From the NCBI GenBank assembly GCA_020697475.1, contig JAJFMO010000091.1:1-9204 (forward strand): 9,204 bases of DNA, given 5' to 3'. The translations under genes and the position numbers were made by a program. Below, piece after piece: positions 1 through 7,082 of this stretch (its first letter is position 1; each line of letters opens with the position of its first letter). The DNA is from Paenibacillaceae bacterium (GTDB lineage Bacteria; Bacillota; Bacilli; Paenibacillales; NBRC-103111). Under the pieces are notes generated by a model. That model made no database searches and was not told the origin of the DNA. It saw only the letters and a program-made list of their open reading frames with translations.

Positions 1-2
1 AG

Positions 3-605
3 TGGAAAAAGATTTTGCAAATGTCCTTCATCGATCCTTACCTCGATTTGGACCCGGCGAACCGACAGAAGGCGAAGATCAACTGCTCTGGAGCGCTCGA
101 GGGAACTCAAGATTTGGCCATGTGCGTCGATCTGTCCAGCAATCCGGTGACGCAAGTGGAAGCGTTGTCGAAGATCAGTTGGGATATGGTCGCTCTGCCG
201 ACCTTCAAGGAGCTGCCGGGTGTCGGCGCCCAAATGTATCCGACATACTTCAGCATTACCTCGATGGCGAAGAGCAAAGACGCAGCGATGGAGGTCATCA
301 AGTATTTGAGCACCGATGCCTATCAGGTCGAAGCCTCGAAGAACGGCAACATGCCCGGAGTGAAGAGCGAAGCGGCACGCAAAGTGCTTGGACAGAACAC
401 TCCTTTTAAGGATAAAAATTTTCAGGCGGTCTATTACGATAAAGCTGCACCGATTGCTCCCAAGAACGTTTACGATTATGCAATTGAAAAAGTGTACGTC
501 AAGGACATCACCAATTTGGTGCAAGGGAAGGTGGATCTGAATACGTTCCTGCGCGATGCCGAGGAGCGAGGGAATCAATTTTTGAAGGAACAGACAGGGA
601 AGTAA
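3..605 (+). CDS. Extracellular solute-binding protein (family 1), C-terminal part, 5' truncated by window
   Basis: This is the C-terminal part of a periplasm-facing lipoprotein that captures a sugar or oligosaccharide for an ABC importer. The frame is open to the window edge (reading WKKILQMSF), so the start, signal peptide and lipobox lie outside, and the ATG at 21 is probably internal. About 200 residues are visible. They include a hinge-like stretch ISWDMVALPTFKELPG and then YPTYFSITSMAKSKDAAMEV followed by IKYLSTDAYQ, the usual late segment of family 1 binding proteins in which the substrate lobe closes and the domain packs against the membrane transporter. The C-terminus NTFLRDAEERGNQFLKEQ is typical of the family. 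The permease genes are not in view. The AraC gene downstream fits a sugar-responsive locus. The family call is from recognised pattern; the ligand is unknown. Confidence 0.85.
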   Translation, partial: WKKILQMSFIDPYLDLDPANRQKAKINCSGALEGTQDLAMCVDLSSNPVTQVEALSKISWDMVALPTFKELPGVGAQMYPTYFSITSMAKSKDAAMEVIKYLSTDAYQVEASKNGNMPGVKSEAARKVLGQNTPFKDKNFQAVYYDKAAPIAPKNVYDYAIEKVYVKDITNLVQGKVDLNTFLRDAEERGNQFLKEQTGK

Positions 606-655
606 ACGATAATTCGGTATGCGAAAAACCGATTGCCCCGCCTTAAACGGATGGT

Positions 656-679
656 GTATGCTGAATGTACGGAGCATAC
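656..679. repeat. Inverted repeat GTATGCT / AGCATAC between the binding-protein and AraC genes
   Basis: The arms at 656-662 and 673-679 are perfect 7-base complements separated by 10 bases. The repeat lies just upstream of the Shine-Dalgarno and ATG of the AraC gene. There is no following T-run, so it is not a good intrinsic terminator. It could be an operator or a leader hairpin, or a chance dyad. A weaker hairpin, TCGGT/ACCGA, lies at 614-632. Confidence 0.4.
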
Positions 680-698
680 GATCGAGGGGTGTGGGCAC

Positions 699-1622
699 AT
701 GCAGCTGGATACTCGTCTGTGGAACGATTCTCCGATATGGAACCAGGTTGTCGACGGTTACTTTAAGCAGAAACCCGTGTATTTGCAGAAAGGGTTGCTG
801 AAAGTTCATCGGAAAGGGCTGCACATCCAGCCGGGCCTGGAGATTAATCTCAGCCATGAAGGTAAGGCGGCGTACGTTGTCGGCAAGGACATTTACATGC
901 AATCGTCGCGGCAATTGATTTTGTTCCCCGGCAACGTGCCGCACCAAGTGTTTCCCGACGAGACGAATCCGTATACCCGGTCGGTCATCTGCCTGAACGA
1001 GTCGGTCGTGAACGGGGAACTGATGTCGTTCGTGCAATCGGAGTTGCAGCCCGGACAAACGTGCGTCCGTTATCAATTATCGATGGAAGCGTACGCCAAA
1101 TTGTCGGGGATTTTGCAATGTCTGGACGTGGAATTGAAGCGTCAGGAGCCGGGTTGGGAACGGATGATCATGGCGCAAGTGCTGGAGCTCAGCGTGCTCA
1201 TTCAGCGAAGCGGGAAAGATCATCGCGTGGATCAGAGGAATGACGGGCTAAGCGGGGTTGTTGGCAATGTCGGCAATGGCGGACGGTTCGCGGCGCCCAA
1301 ACCGGATCTTGTTCGCGATTGCTGCGAATATATTGAGGCGCATTTGTCGGATGAGCTGTCTCTGCACAAAGTGGCGGAGCGGTTTCTTGTCAGTCCGGAG
1401 CATTTAACCCGTTCTTTTCGCAAGGAGAAAGGGGTATCGTTCTACCAATACGTGCTGTTGCTTCGCGTCCAAGCCAGCAAAGAGATGCTGTTGATGGATG
1501 CTCAAAAATCGATGACGGAAATCGCCTATTCGCTTGGCTTTTCTTCGTCGACGTTGTTTAGCCGGACGTTCAGGGGGCTGACCGGCATGACCCCGTCCGA
1601 TTATCGGCGCCGCCATGGATGA
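699..1622 (+). CDS. AraC family transcriptional regulator
   Basis: This is a DNA-binding regulator with an N-terminal cupin-like sensor domain (about residues 20-130, around GLHIQPGLEINLSHEG and LILFPGNVPHQVF) and a C-terminal double helix-turn-helix AraC domain (about 204-307). The first HTH is LHKVAERFLVSPEHLTRSFR. The second is MTEIAYSLGFSSSTLFSRTF, followed by the hallmark GMTPSDYRR. I chose ATG 699 (MQLDTRLWND) because GAGGGG at 684-689 is well spaced from it. The frame stays open upstream to TTG 633, but that part overlaps a dyad and has no good ribosome binding site. Length is 307 aa, normal for the family. It probably senses a sugar and controls the transporter and the hydrolase and sulfatase genes nearby; this is inferred from position. 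Transcription ends at the terminator overlapping its stop codon. Confidence 0.93.
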   Translation: MQLDTRLWNDSPIWNQVVDGYFKQKPVYLQKGLLKVHRKGLHIQPGLEINLSHEGKAAYVVGKDIYMQSSRQLILFPGNVPHQVFPDETNPYTRSVICLNESVVNGELMSFVQSELQPGQTCVRYQLSMEAYAKLSGILQCLDVELKRQEPGWERMIMAQVLELSVLIQRSGKDHRVDQRNDGLSGVVGNVGNGGRFAAPKPDLVRDCCEYIEAHLSDELSLHKVAERFLVSPEHLTRSFRKEKGVSFYQYVLLLRVQASKEMLLMDAQKSMTEIAYSLGFSSSTLFSRTFRGLTGMTPSDYRRRHG

Positions 1623-1655
1623 ACTCATTTCTCGCTTTAGAGGAATGGGTTTTTT
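1622..1655 (+). terminator. Rho-independent terminator after the AraC gene
   Basis: The 12-bp stem AACTCATTTCTC (1622-1633) pairs with GAGGAATGGGTT (1640-1651), including two G-U pairs, around a 6-base loop. The U-run continues to 1655. The stem begins at the last base of the AraC stop codon, so the downstream hydrolase-like gene is likely transcribed from its own promoter. Confidence 0.85.
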
Positions 1656-1657
1656 AC

Positions 1658-1741
1658 CTTTGCAGAATTTACAAGTTCCGGGGTCCCCGCAAAGTACCCG
1701 ATTCCGCTCCCAGGCATAACTGCACTTTGTGGGGTAATTTT
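1658..1741. repeat. Structured intergenic element with nested dyads
   Basis: Three dyads overlap here: CTTTGC (1658-1663) with GCAAAG (1689-1694), the tight palindrome CGGGG-T-CCCCG (1679-1689), and CAAAGT (1690-1695) with ACTTTG (1724-1729). The right end, CACTTTGTGGGGTAATTTTG (1722-1741), resembles the end of the two repeat copies at 8269-8428, which suggests a related dispersed intergenic element. Because CAAAG can pair on either side, two folds are mutually exclusive. No function is assigned. Confidence 0.5.
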
Positions 1742-1745
1742 GTTG

Positions 1746-1751
1746 TATAAT
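1746..1751 (+). promoter_or_regulatory. Candidate -10 box (TATAAT) for the hydrolase-like gene
   Basis: This is a perfect TATAAT, 33 bases before the chosen ATG, directly after a terminator and the structured element. No good -35 is present at 16-18 bases (CACTTT at 1723-1728 is poor), so the promoter may be weak or activator-dependent. The neighbouring AraC protein is an obvious candidate activator; that is inference. Confidence 0.45.
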
Positions 1752-1778
1752 CAAATGTGGAAAAGGGGTGGACGAGCG

Positions 1779-2726
1779 ATGGACATGCCTCTGTGGTTCG
1801 GGCCGTATGGAAGCGGTGTATTGCCCGGGAATGTGCGGGATTACGGCGTGAATGCGGCATGGTTCCACGGCTTTAACGAGGAGCGGTTCGAGGCGTGCGC
1901 GAAGCTTGGAATTACGGCTTGCGTGGAGTTGAAGACGTTTCGCGCCGATTTCGCCAAGCATCCCGAGTTGGTCCCGATCGGTGTGGATGGGAAGCCGATT
2001 CGCTTCGGGAGGCCGGTGCAAGGGATTTGTTTGTCGCAGTCGGATTATTTGGGGGAGATCGATCGAGAATTGCTGGGCGGACTGGCCGCTTACAAACCGG
2101 GTGGAATTTGGCTCGACTACTTGACGTACGCCGGGTGGTTTGAAACGCCGGAGCCGGACTTGCAGGAAAGCTGCTTTTGCCGCGATTGCGTCGCCGATTT
2201 TTGTGAATCGACCGGCATCGATGCGGACACCCCGGCGGAATTGCTGGCGCGGCATCAGGCGGTGTGGACCGAGCACAAGTGCCGGCGGATCGCCACGCAT
2301 GGGAAACGATTCGCTGCGATGATCAAAGAGAGGCACCCGTCGTGCGTGGTCGGCGCTTACATGTGCCCGTGGGGGCCGGACGAATATGACGGGGCGTTGC
2401 GGCGAATATTTGCCCAGGATTATTCGTTGCTTGAACCGGCCATCGATGTGTTTACCCCGTTGATCTATTGCACCAAGAGCGGGCGCGGGCCGGAATGGGC
2501 GAGGCAATGGCTCGAACAATCGCCGTCGTTCGTTCCCGGCAGTCGCCGAGTGCAGCTCATCCTCGACGCGCTGGATTACCCGAACAGCTTGCAGGAGGCA
2601 TCGCGTTCGTCCGTCCCTTCGTGGGGGATCCAACTGTTCCACGGCGCAGAGATTTTCGACGATAGCGACAAGGCGAACGCTTTTCGGGAAGCAGTGGAGG
2701 CTATCCGGAGGCGGGTGGGAGAGTAA
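1779..2726 (+). CDS. TIM-barrel protein resembling glycoside hydrolases (hypothetical)
   Basis: This 315-aa protein has no signal peptide or membrane segment. ATG 1779 is chosen because AAGGGGTGG (1763-1771) stands 7-8 bases upstream; an upstream in-frame TTG at 1740 lies across the promoter. The pattern is that of a (beta/alpha)8 barrel: strand-like blocks GVNAAWFHGF, LGITACVELKT, GGIWLDYLTY (with Asp113), VVGAYMCPWG, AIDVFTPLIYC and SSVPSWGIQLFHG. A Cys triad C132-F-C-R-D-C137 follows the Asp113 strand. The same arrangement, acidic strand then CxC-x2-C, occurs in glycoside hydrolase-like barrel families, where the cysteines may bind metal or brace a loop. The exact family and substrate are not recognised. 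It lies between a sugar regulator and a sulfatase, which supports a role in glycan breakdown. It could also be a catalytically inactive barrel. Confidence 0.7.
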   Translation: MDMPLWFGPYGSGVLPGNVRDYGVNAAWFHGFNEERFEACAKLGITACVELKTFRADFAKHPELVPIGVDGKPIRFGRPVQGICLSQSDYLGEIDRELLGGLAAYKPGGIWLDYLTYAGWFETPEPDLQESCFCRDCVADFCESTGIDADTPAELLARHQAVWTEHKCRRIATHGKRFAAMIKERHPSCVVGAYMCPWGPDEYDGALRRIFAQDYSLLEPAIDVFTPLIYCTKSGRGPEWARQWLEQSPSFVPGSRRVQLILDALDYPNSLQEASRSSVPSWGIQLFHGAEIFDDSDKANAFREAVEAIRRRVGE

Positions 2727-2743
2727 GCTTGCCTGCTGTTTAT

Positions 2744-2910
2744 GGCCGGAAATGGCCTTGGACGGCGAGATTGCAGCGCCGCGGGCGAAATAAGGCCAGA
2801 AATGGCCTTAAACGGTGGGATTGCAGCGCCGCGGGCAAAATAAGGCCAGAAATGGCCTTAAACGGCGAGATTGCAGCGCCGCGGGCTGAAATAAGGCCGG
2901 AAATGGCCTT
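2744..2910. repeat. 50-bp tandem repeat, three copies plus a partial fourth, each with a hairpin
   Basis: Units begin with GGCC at 2744, 2794, 2844 and 2895, giving periods of 50, 50 and 51. Each unit carries a hairpin of the form TAAGGCC-agaaat-GGCCTTA (fully paired in the central copies), then a GC-rich arm GATTGCAGCGCCGCGGGC. The fourth copy stops after its hairpin. The period is not a multiple of three and no reading frame is conserved, so it is non-coding. It fills the gap between the hydrolase-like gene and the first sulfatase. It may slow or end transcription, or stabilise mRNA ends, but no T-runs follow the hairpins. Confidence 0.93.
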
Positions 2911-2974
2911 AGACCACAGGGGCGTCACGCTTTGATTAAGTCAATTTTCATTTTCAACCTGAGGAGGAACAGCA

Positions 2975-4483
2975 TTGAAGAGACCTAATATTTTGCTCAT
3001 CACCAGCGACCAACAGCATTGGAACACGATCGGCGCGTTCAATCCGGAAATCAATACCCCCAACCTGGATCGGTTGGTACGGGAGGGGACATACTTCAAG
3101 CGGGCGTATTGCCCGAACCCGACTTGCACCCCGACGCGTTCGTCGATCATCACGGGGATGTACCCGAGCCAGCACGGGGCGTGGACACTCGGCACGAAGC
3201 TGCCGGAGTCGGTACATACGGTAGGAGAAGATTTTCAGCAAGTAGGTTACAAGACCGCGTTGGTGGGTAAGGCGCATTTCCAGCAGACGAAGTCGACGGA
3301 AGAATATCCTTCGATTGAATCGACCCCTAAGGTGCACGATTTCGATTTTTGGCGCGAGTTTCATGGCCCGTTCTACGGCTTCCAGCGCGTCGAGCTCGCC
3401 CGTAACCACACGTTCGAGGCGCATGTCGGCCAGCATTATGTGCTGTGGCTGGAGGAAAAAGGCTGCGACAATTGGCGCGATTACTATTGCGAGCCGACCG
3501 GCAAGCTGCCCAAACGCAGCCGGGGTCGTTGGAACATCCCCGAGCAATACCATGTCGATGCCTGGATTGCGGAGAGGACGAACGAGCTGTTGACGCAATA
3601 TAAGGAAGCGGACGAGCCGTTCTTCCTCTGGTCGAGCTTCTTCGATCCGCATCCGCCGTATCTCGTGCCCGAGCCGTGGGATACGATGTACGACCCGGCC
3701 AAGCTGACACTGCCGACGATTGTCGAGGGCGAGCATGAGAAAAATCCGCCGCATTTCGCCGAGACGCAGAAAGAACGGCCGGATTTCTCCGCGTACAGGG
3801 AGAGCGGATTCGGAATACACGGGCTGAGTTCGCATGTGGAGTCCGAGCAAGATCGCCGGCAAAATATGGCGACATACTATGGCATGGTCAGCTTGATGGA
3901 CAAGTATATCGGGCGCATTCTCGATCGGCTGGAAGAGCTGGGGCTGGCTGAAAATACGGTGGTCGTCTTTTCGACGGATCACGGGCATCTGTTCGGGCAA
4001 CACGGCTTGAAAGCGAAGGGGCCGTTCCATTACGAGGATTTGTTGAACGTCCCGATGATTGTACGTTATCCGGGCAAGGTGGCAGCCGGCCAAGTGTCCA
4101 CAGCGATGCAGTCGCTTGTCGATTACGCGCCGACGTTCCTCGACTTGTGCGAGGTACCGATTCCGCGGACGATGACCGGGGTGAGCCAGGCACAGGTGTG
4201 GCTGGGAGAGAAGACGGAAGCGCGCGACCACATCATCTGCGAATTTCACCACGAAGGCACGACGGTGAATTTAAAAACATACGTCGACAAACGCTATAAG
4301 CTGACGATCTACTATAACCGGACGTACGGCGAGCTGTACGACCTGGAGGCCGATCCCGGCGAGGTGAACAACTTGTGGGACGACCCTGCCGCTGCGGCGC
4401 TGAAGAGCGAGCTGCTGCTGAAATACGCCTGGGCGGAGTTGGGCAAGGAGCCGGTGTGGATGCCGCGGGTCAGTGGAGCGTAA
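2975..4483 (+). CDS. Sulfatase (S1 family, formylglycine-dependent), cytoplasmic
   Basis: It hydrolyses sulfate esters, probably on a sugar. The start is TTG 2975 with GAGGAGG at 2961-2967. The protein is 502 aa without a signal peptide. The activation motif C51-T-P-T-R55-S-S ends in ITG (59-61); Cys51 would be converted to formylglycine. Other expected site residues are visible: Asp12 and Gln13 (metal), Lys99 and His101 in VGKAHF, His226 in DPHPPY, Asp335 and His336 in STDHG, and Lys348. The C-terminal GELYDLEADPGEVNNL is the usual sulfatase tail. Phosphonate monoester hydrolases share the fold but typically have Tyr and Thr where Lys99 and His101 stand, so a sulfatase is favoured. No formylglycine-generating enzyme gene is in view. 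A cytoplasmic site fits import of a sulfated sugar by the nearby ABC system. The substrate is unknown. Confidence 0.92.
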   Translation: MKRPNILLITSDQQHWNTIGAFNPEINTPNLDRLVREGTYFKRAYCPNPTCTPTRSSIITGMYPSQHGAWTLGTKLPESVHTVGEDFQQVGYKTALVGKAHFQQTKSTEEYPSIESTPKVHDFDFWREFHGPFYGFQRVELARNHTFEAHVGQHYVLWLEEKGCDNWRDYYCEPTGKLPKRSRGRWNIPEQYHVDAWIAERTNELLTQYKEADEPFFLWSSFFDPHPPYLVPEPWDTMYDPAKLTLPTIVEGEHEKNPPHFAETQKERPDFSAYRESGFGIHGLSSHVESEQDRRQNMATYYGMVSLMDKYIGRILDRLEELGLAENTVVVFSTDHGHLFGQHGLKAKGPFHYEDLLNVPMIVRYPGKVAAGQVSTAMQSLVDYAPTFLDLCEVPIPRTMTGVSQAQVWLGEKTEARDHIICEFHHEGTTVNLKTYVDKRYKLTIYYNRTYGELYDLEADPGEVNNLWDDPAAAALKSELLLKYAWAELGKEPVWMPRVSGA

Positions 4484-4503
4484 GCCGAGTGGTCTGATGG
4501 TGC

Positions 4504-4536
4504 ATAGGCAAAACCTATCACGCTGATAGATTCTAT
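4504..4536. promoter_or_regulatory. Three overlapping inverted repeats upstream of leuB
   Basis: ATAGG (4504-4508) pairs with CCTAT (4514-4518). CTATCA (4515-4520) pairs with TGATAG (4524-4529). ATAGA (4526-4530) pairs with TCTAT (4532-4536). The repeats share bases, so they cannot all form as hairpins at once. A weak promoter may follow: TTGTGT (4541-4546), 17 bases, TACAAA (4564-4569). No T-box leader is recognisable. The cluster could be an operator or a leader switch, or coincidence in an AT-rich gap. Confidence 0.35.
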
Positions 4537-4603
4537 ATCTTTGTGTTATCAAGGCGAATGTGGTACAAAGGATAAAACGACAGATCAAGGAGTGGTAGAC
4601 AGT

Positions 4604-5683
4604 ATGGCGGATGTGAAGAAAATCGCGGTGTTGCCGGGCGACGGCATCGGGCCGGAAGTGATCGCGGAAGCGGAGAAAGTGTTAAAGAAGACGGAAGAGC
4701 TGTTCGGGTATCGTTTTGAGACCGAGCGCGGGTTGTTCGGGGGGATTGCGATTGATCAGCGCGGCACGCCGCTGCCGGACGATACGTTAGCGATTTGTAA
4801 AAAGGCCGACGCCGTTCTGCTCGGAGCGGTCGGAGGGCCGAAATGGGACAACAACCCTAAGGAGCTGCGGCCGGAAACCGGGCTGCTGGGCATTCGCAAG
4901 GCGCTCGGGCTGTTCTCGAACATTCGTCCGGCGGTCATTTTCGACTGCTTGAAGGACGCTTCGACGCTGAAGCCGGAAGTGCTCGACGGTACGGACTTGA
5001 TCGTCGTGCGGGAGCTGACCGGCGGCATCTACTTCGGCGAGAAGTTCCGCCGCGAGACGGCGAACGGCCAGGAAGCGGTCGACACGTGCGTGTACAACGT
5101 CAAAGAAGTCGAGCGCATCGTGCGCCAAGGCTTCGAGATCGCGCGCACACGCCGCAAGAAGCTCGCCTCCGTCGATAAGGCCAACGTGCTGGAGACGTCG
5201 CGCCTGTGGCGGGAGACGGTCAATCGCATCGCGCCGGATTATCCTGACGTGGAGCTGGAGCACGTGCTCGTCGATAATTGCGCGATGCAGCTGCTGCGTC
5301 GCCCGGCGAGCTTCGACGTCATCGTCACCGAGAACATGTTCGGCGACATATTGAGCGACGAAGCGGCGATGCTGACCGGCTCGATCGGCATGCTGTCGTC
5401 GGCGTCGCTCGGTGAAGGGAGCTTCGGCTTGTATGAGCCGGTGCACGGTTCCGCGCCGGACATTGCCGGCACAGGCGCAGCCAATCCGATCGCCACGATT
5501 CTTTCGGTGGCGCTTATGTTCCGCCTGACGTTCGGGTACCACGAGGCGGCTGACGTGATCGACAACGCGGTGAAGGCGGTGCTCGATGCAGGGCATCGCA
5601 CCGGAGATATCGCGGTCGACAAGAGCCAAGCGATCGGCACGACGGCGATGGGCGATTTGATTGTTGGGGCGATGAAGAAGTAA
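4604..5683 (+). CDS. leuB: 3-isopropylmalate dehydrogenase
   Basis: LeuB oxidises and decarboxylates 3-isopropylmalate to 2-ketoisocaproate with NAD, the third step of leucine synthesis, as a cytoplasmic dimer. ATG 4604 has AAGGAGTGG at 4587-4595. The protein is 359 aa, normal for the family. Visible features are the N-terminal LPGDGIGPEV, the substrate arginines in ETGLLGIRKAL and FSNIRP, RELTGG with Arg136, VDKANVLE with Lys192, the metal aspartates Asp224, Asp248 and Asp252 (in DNCAMQL and GDILSDEA), and the nucleotide site HGSAPDIAGTGAANP. Asp286 in that site marks NAD rather than NADP use. The gene stands alone between two sulfatase genes instead of in an ilv-leu operon, which is unusual. 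It has its own ribosome binding site and 120 bases of upstream spacer, so it may have its own promoter. No frame damage is seen. Confidence 0.96.
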   Translation: MADVKKIAVLPGDGIGPEVIAEAEKVLKKTEELFGYRFETERGLFGGIAIDQRGTPLPDDTLAICKKADAVLLGAVGGPKWDNNPKELRPETGLLGIRKALGLFSNIRPAVIFDCLKDASTLKPEVLDGTDLIVVRELTGGIYFGEKFRRETANGQEAVDTCVYNVKEVERIVRQGFEIARTRRKKLASVDKANVLETSRLWRETVNRIAPDYPDVELEHVLVDNCAMQLLRRPASFDVIVTENMFGDILSDEAAMLTGSIGMLSSASLGEGSFGLYEPVHGSAPDIAGTGAANPIATILSVALMFRLTFGYHEAADVIDNAVKAVLDAGHRTGDIAVDKSQAIGTTAMGDLIVGAMKK

Positions 5684-5709
5684 ATCAGGCAAGTTGGGGG
5701 CGGCGTGAA

Positions 5710-5745
5710 CCGGACAGGGGAGCGCTGTCCCTTCATTTTATCCGG
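5710..5745 (+). terminator. Hairpin between leuB and the second sulfatase; weak terminator or attenuator
   Basis: GGACAG (5712-5717) pairs with CTGTCC (5725-5730) around a 7-base loop and is followed by CTTCATTTTA, a poor T-tail. A competing pairing joins CCGGA (5710-5714) to TCCGG (5741-5745), which lies next to the sulfatase ribosome binding site. The two folds share bases 5712-5714. This may only partly end leuB transcription. Confidence 0.45.
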
Positions 5746-5760
5746 GGAGAGTGGAAAAAT

Positions 5761-7074
5761 ATGGGGCAGGTTAATGGGGGCAAACCGAATGTATTGTGGA
5801 TCTTCTCCGATCAGCACCAGGCGCAGGCAATGAGCTGTTACGGGGACGAGAATATCCATACGCCGAACCTGGATCGGCTGGCTGCGGAGGGGGCGCGGTT
5901 CACCAGGGCGTACTCCAACACGCCATTGTGCTCGCCGTTTCGCACAAGTTTGTACACCGGCCAATATATTACGACGCATGGGGTCGTTTCGCTGCACGTG
6001 CCGTTTTTGCGGCAGCCGGGGCAGAAGATGTTAGCGGAAGTGCTGCAGGAGAACGGTTACCACACATCGCATATGGGCAAATGGCATATTTCCGGCGGCG
6101 CTGCGCCGACAGCTTTCGTTCCGCCTTACTTCCGGCCCGGCTGGGACGATTGGAGCGGCTGGGAAAATTCCAACCGCCCATGGGAGACTTGGTACACGGA
6201 AGGGGATGCTCCGAAGCTTAAGGTGTTGCCTGGCTACCAAACAGACGCGCTGACGGACATGACGGTCGAGTGGATCGGCAAGCAGCCTGCGGATCGCCCC
6301 TGGTTTCATGTCGTGTCGATCGAGCCGCCGCATCCGCCCAACACGGCGCCGGAGAAATATGAAGCGATGTTTCGCGACAAGCCGCTCAAGTTTCTCCCGA
6401 ACGTTCCGACCGATCACCGGAAGCGTGCCAAGATCGAAGAAACCGCGCGGCTGTATTATGCGCAAATTGCCAATCTCGACGACAACGTCGGTCGTATGTT
6501 GACCGCCTTGGAGGAAGCGGGGCAGTTGGACAACACGATTGTTTTTTATTTTTCCGATCATGGGGATATGATGGGAAGCCACGGGGATATGGGCAAAAGT
6601 CAGCCTGAGCAGGAATCGTCCAACATTCCGCTGATCGTTCGTTATCCGAAACGGATTCAGCCGGGGACGGTGTCGGACGCCTATATTAGCGGAGTGGATT
6701 TTATGCCGACTTTGCTTGGAATGCTTGGAATCGCGCCGCCCGAAGGGATGGATGGCGAAGATTTGAGCCCGGCGGTGTATGGCGAACGGCAAGATGGGGC
6801 GCGCAATGTGCTGCTGCAGTACGAGAAATCGTTTTATGCTCCGGCGCCGGAGAAGAGTTTCCGCACTCTTTTGCAGGACGAATGGAAGTATACTTGTTTC
6901 TTGACGAAAGGGCCAGCGCAGCTGTTCTATCTTCAAGACGATCCTTATGAGCTGAACAACCGGATCCATGACCCGGCGTGTGCGGAAATTCGAGGGCGGA
7001 TGCATGAAGAATTGCGGGCGAAATTGGCCGCTTTTGGGGATGATTTTTTGTCGAGAATGGAAATTTTGGTGTAA
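5761..7074 (+). CDS. Second sulfatase (S1 family, formylglycine-dependent), cytoplasmic
   Basis: This is a sulfate ester hydrolase of the alkaline phosphatase fold, 437 aa, with no signal peptide. ATG 5761 follows GGGGAGAG (5743-5750). The Cys-type motif is C57-S-P-F-R61-T-S, with YTG at 65-67; Cys57 would be matured to formylglycine. The expected site residues are present: Asp17 and Gln18, Lys107 and His109 in GKWH, His191 in PPHPPN, Asp266 and His267 in FSDHGD, and Lys279. The C-terminal QLFYLQDDPYELNNR matches the standard sulfatase tail. It is clearly diverged from the first sulfatase (shorter middle region, different motif residues), so the pair is not a recent duplication and may act on different sulfate positions or sugars. 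It closes the carbohydrate part of the window; no terminator is seen after it. Confidence 0.92.
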   Translation: MGQVNGGKPNVLWIFSDQHQAQAMSCYGDENIHTPNLDRLAAEGARFTRAYSNTPLCSPFRTSLYTGQYITTHGVVSLHVPFLRQPGQKMLAEVLQENGYHTSHMGKWHISGGAAPTAFVPPYFRPGWDDWSGWENSNRPWETWYTEGDAPKLKVLPGYQTDALTDMTVEWIGKQPADRPWFHVVSIEPPHPPNTAPEKYEAMFRDKPLKFLPNVPTDHRKRAKIEETARLYYAQIANLDDNVGRMLTALEEAGQLDNTIVFYFSDHGDMMGSHGDMGKSQPEQESSNIPLIVRYPKRIQPGTVSDAYISGVDFMPTLLGMLGIAPPEGMDGEDLSPAVYGERQDGARNVLLQYEKSFYAPAPEKSFRTLLQDEWKYTCFLTKGPAQLFYLQDDPYELNNRIHDPACAEIRGRMHEELRAKLAAFGDDFLSRMEILV

Positions 7075-7082
7075 AATATAGA

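Noticed and set aside
633..698. N-terminal extension of the AraC protein from TTG 633
   Set aside because: It lacks a ribosome binding site, overlaps a dyad and a repeat fragment, and the ATG at 699 has a well-spaced GAGGGG.
1404..2642. Minus-strand open frame of 412 codons opposite the AraC end and the hydrolase-like gene
   Set aside because: It crosses the AraC C-terminus, a terminator and a promoter region, and its composition is antisense-like. The + strand gene has a good start and ribosome binding site.
2744..2910. CRISPR array
   Set aside because: The units are near-identical along their whole 50-base length, so there are no unique spacers.
2729..2935. Open frame across the 50-bp tandem repeats
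   Set aside because: The repeat period is not a multiple of three, so units are read in different frames. There is no ribosome binding site.
2954..4252. Long minus-strand open frame (432 codons) opposite the first sulfatase
   Set aside because: It is antisense to a clear sulfatase with all catalytic residues. Its translation is rich in Arg, His and Pro with no recognisable domain, as expected from the complement of a GC-rich gene.
2975..4483. Phosphonate monoester hydrolase as an alternative for the first sulfatase
   Set aside because: It shares Asp-Gln and the CxPxR motif with that family, but Lys99 and His101 are the sulfatase pair. The alternative remains possible but less likely.
4787..5997. 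Minus-strand open frames opposite leuB and the start of the second sulfatase
   Set aside because: They are shadows of strongly conserved genes, with no ribosome binding site and no protein-like composition.
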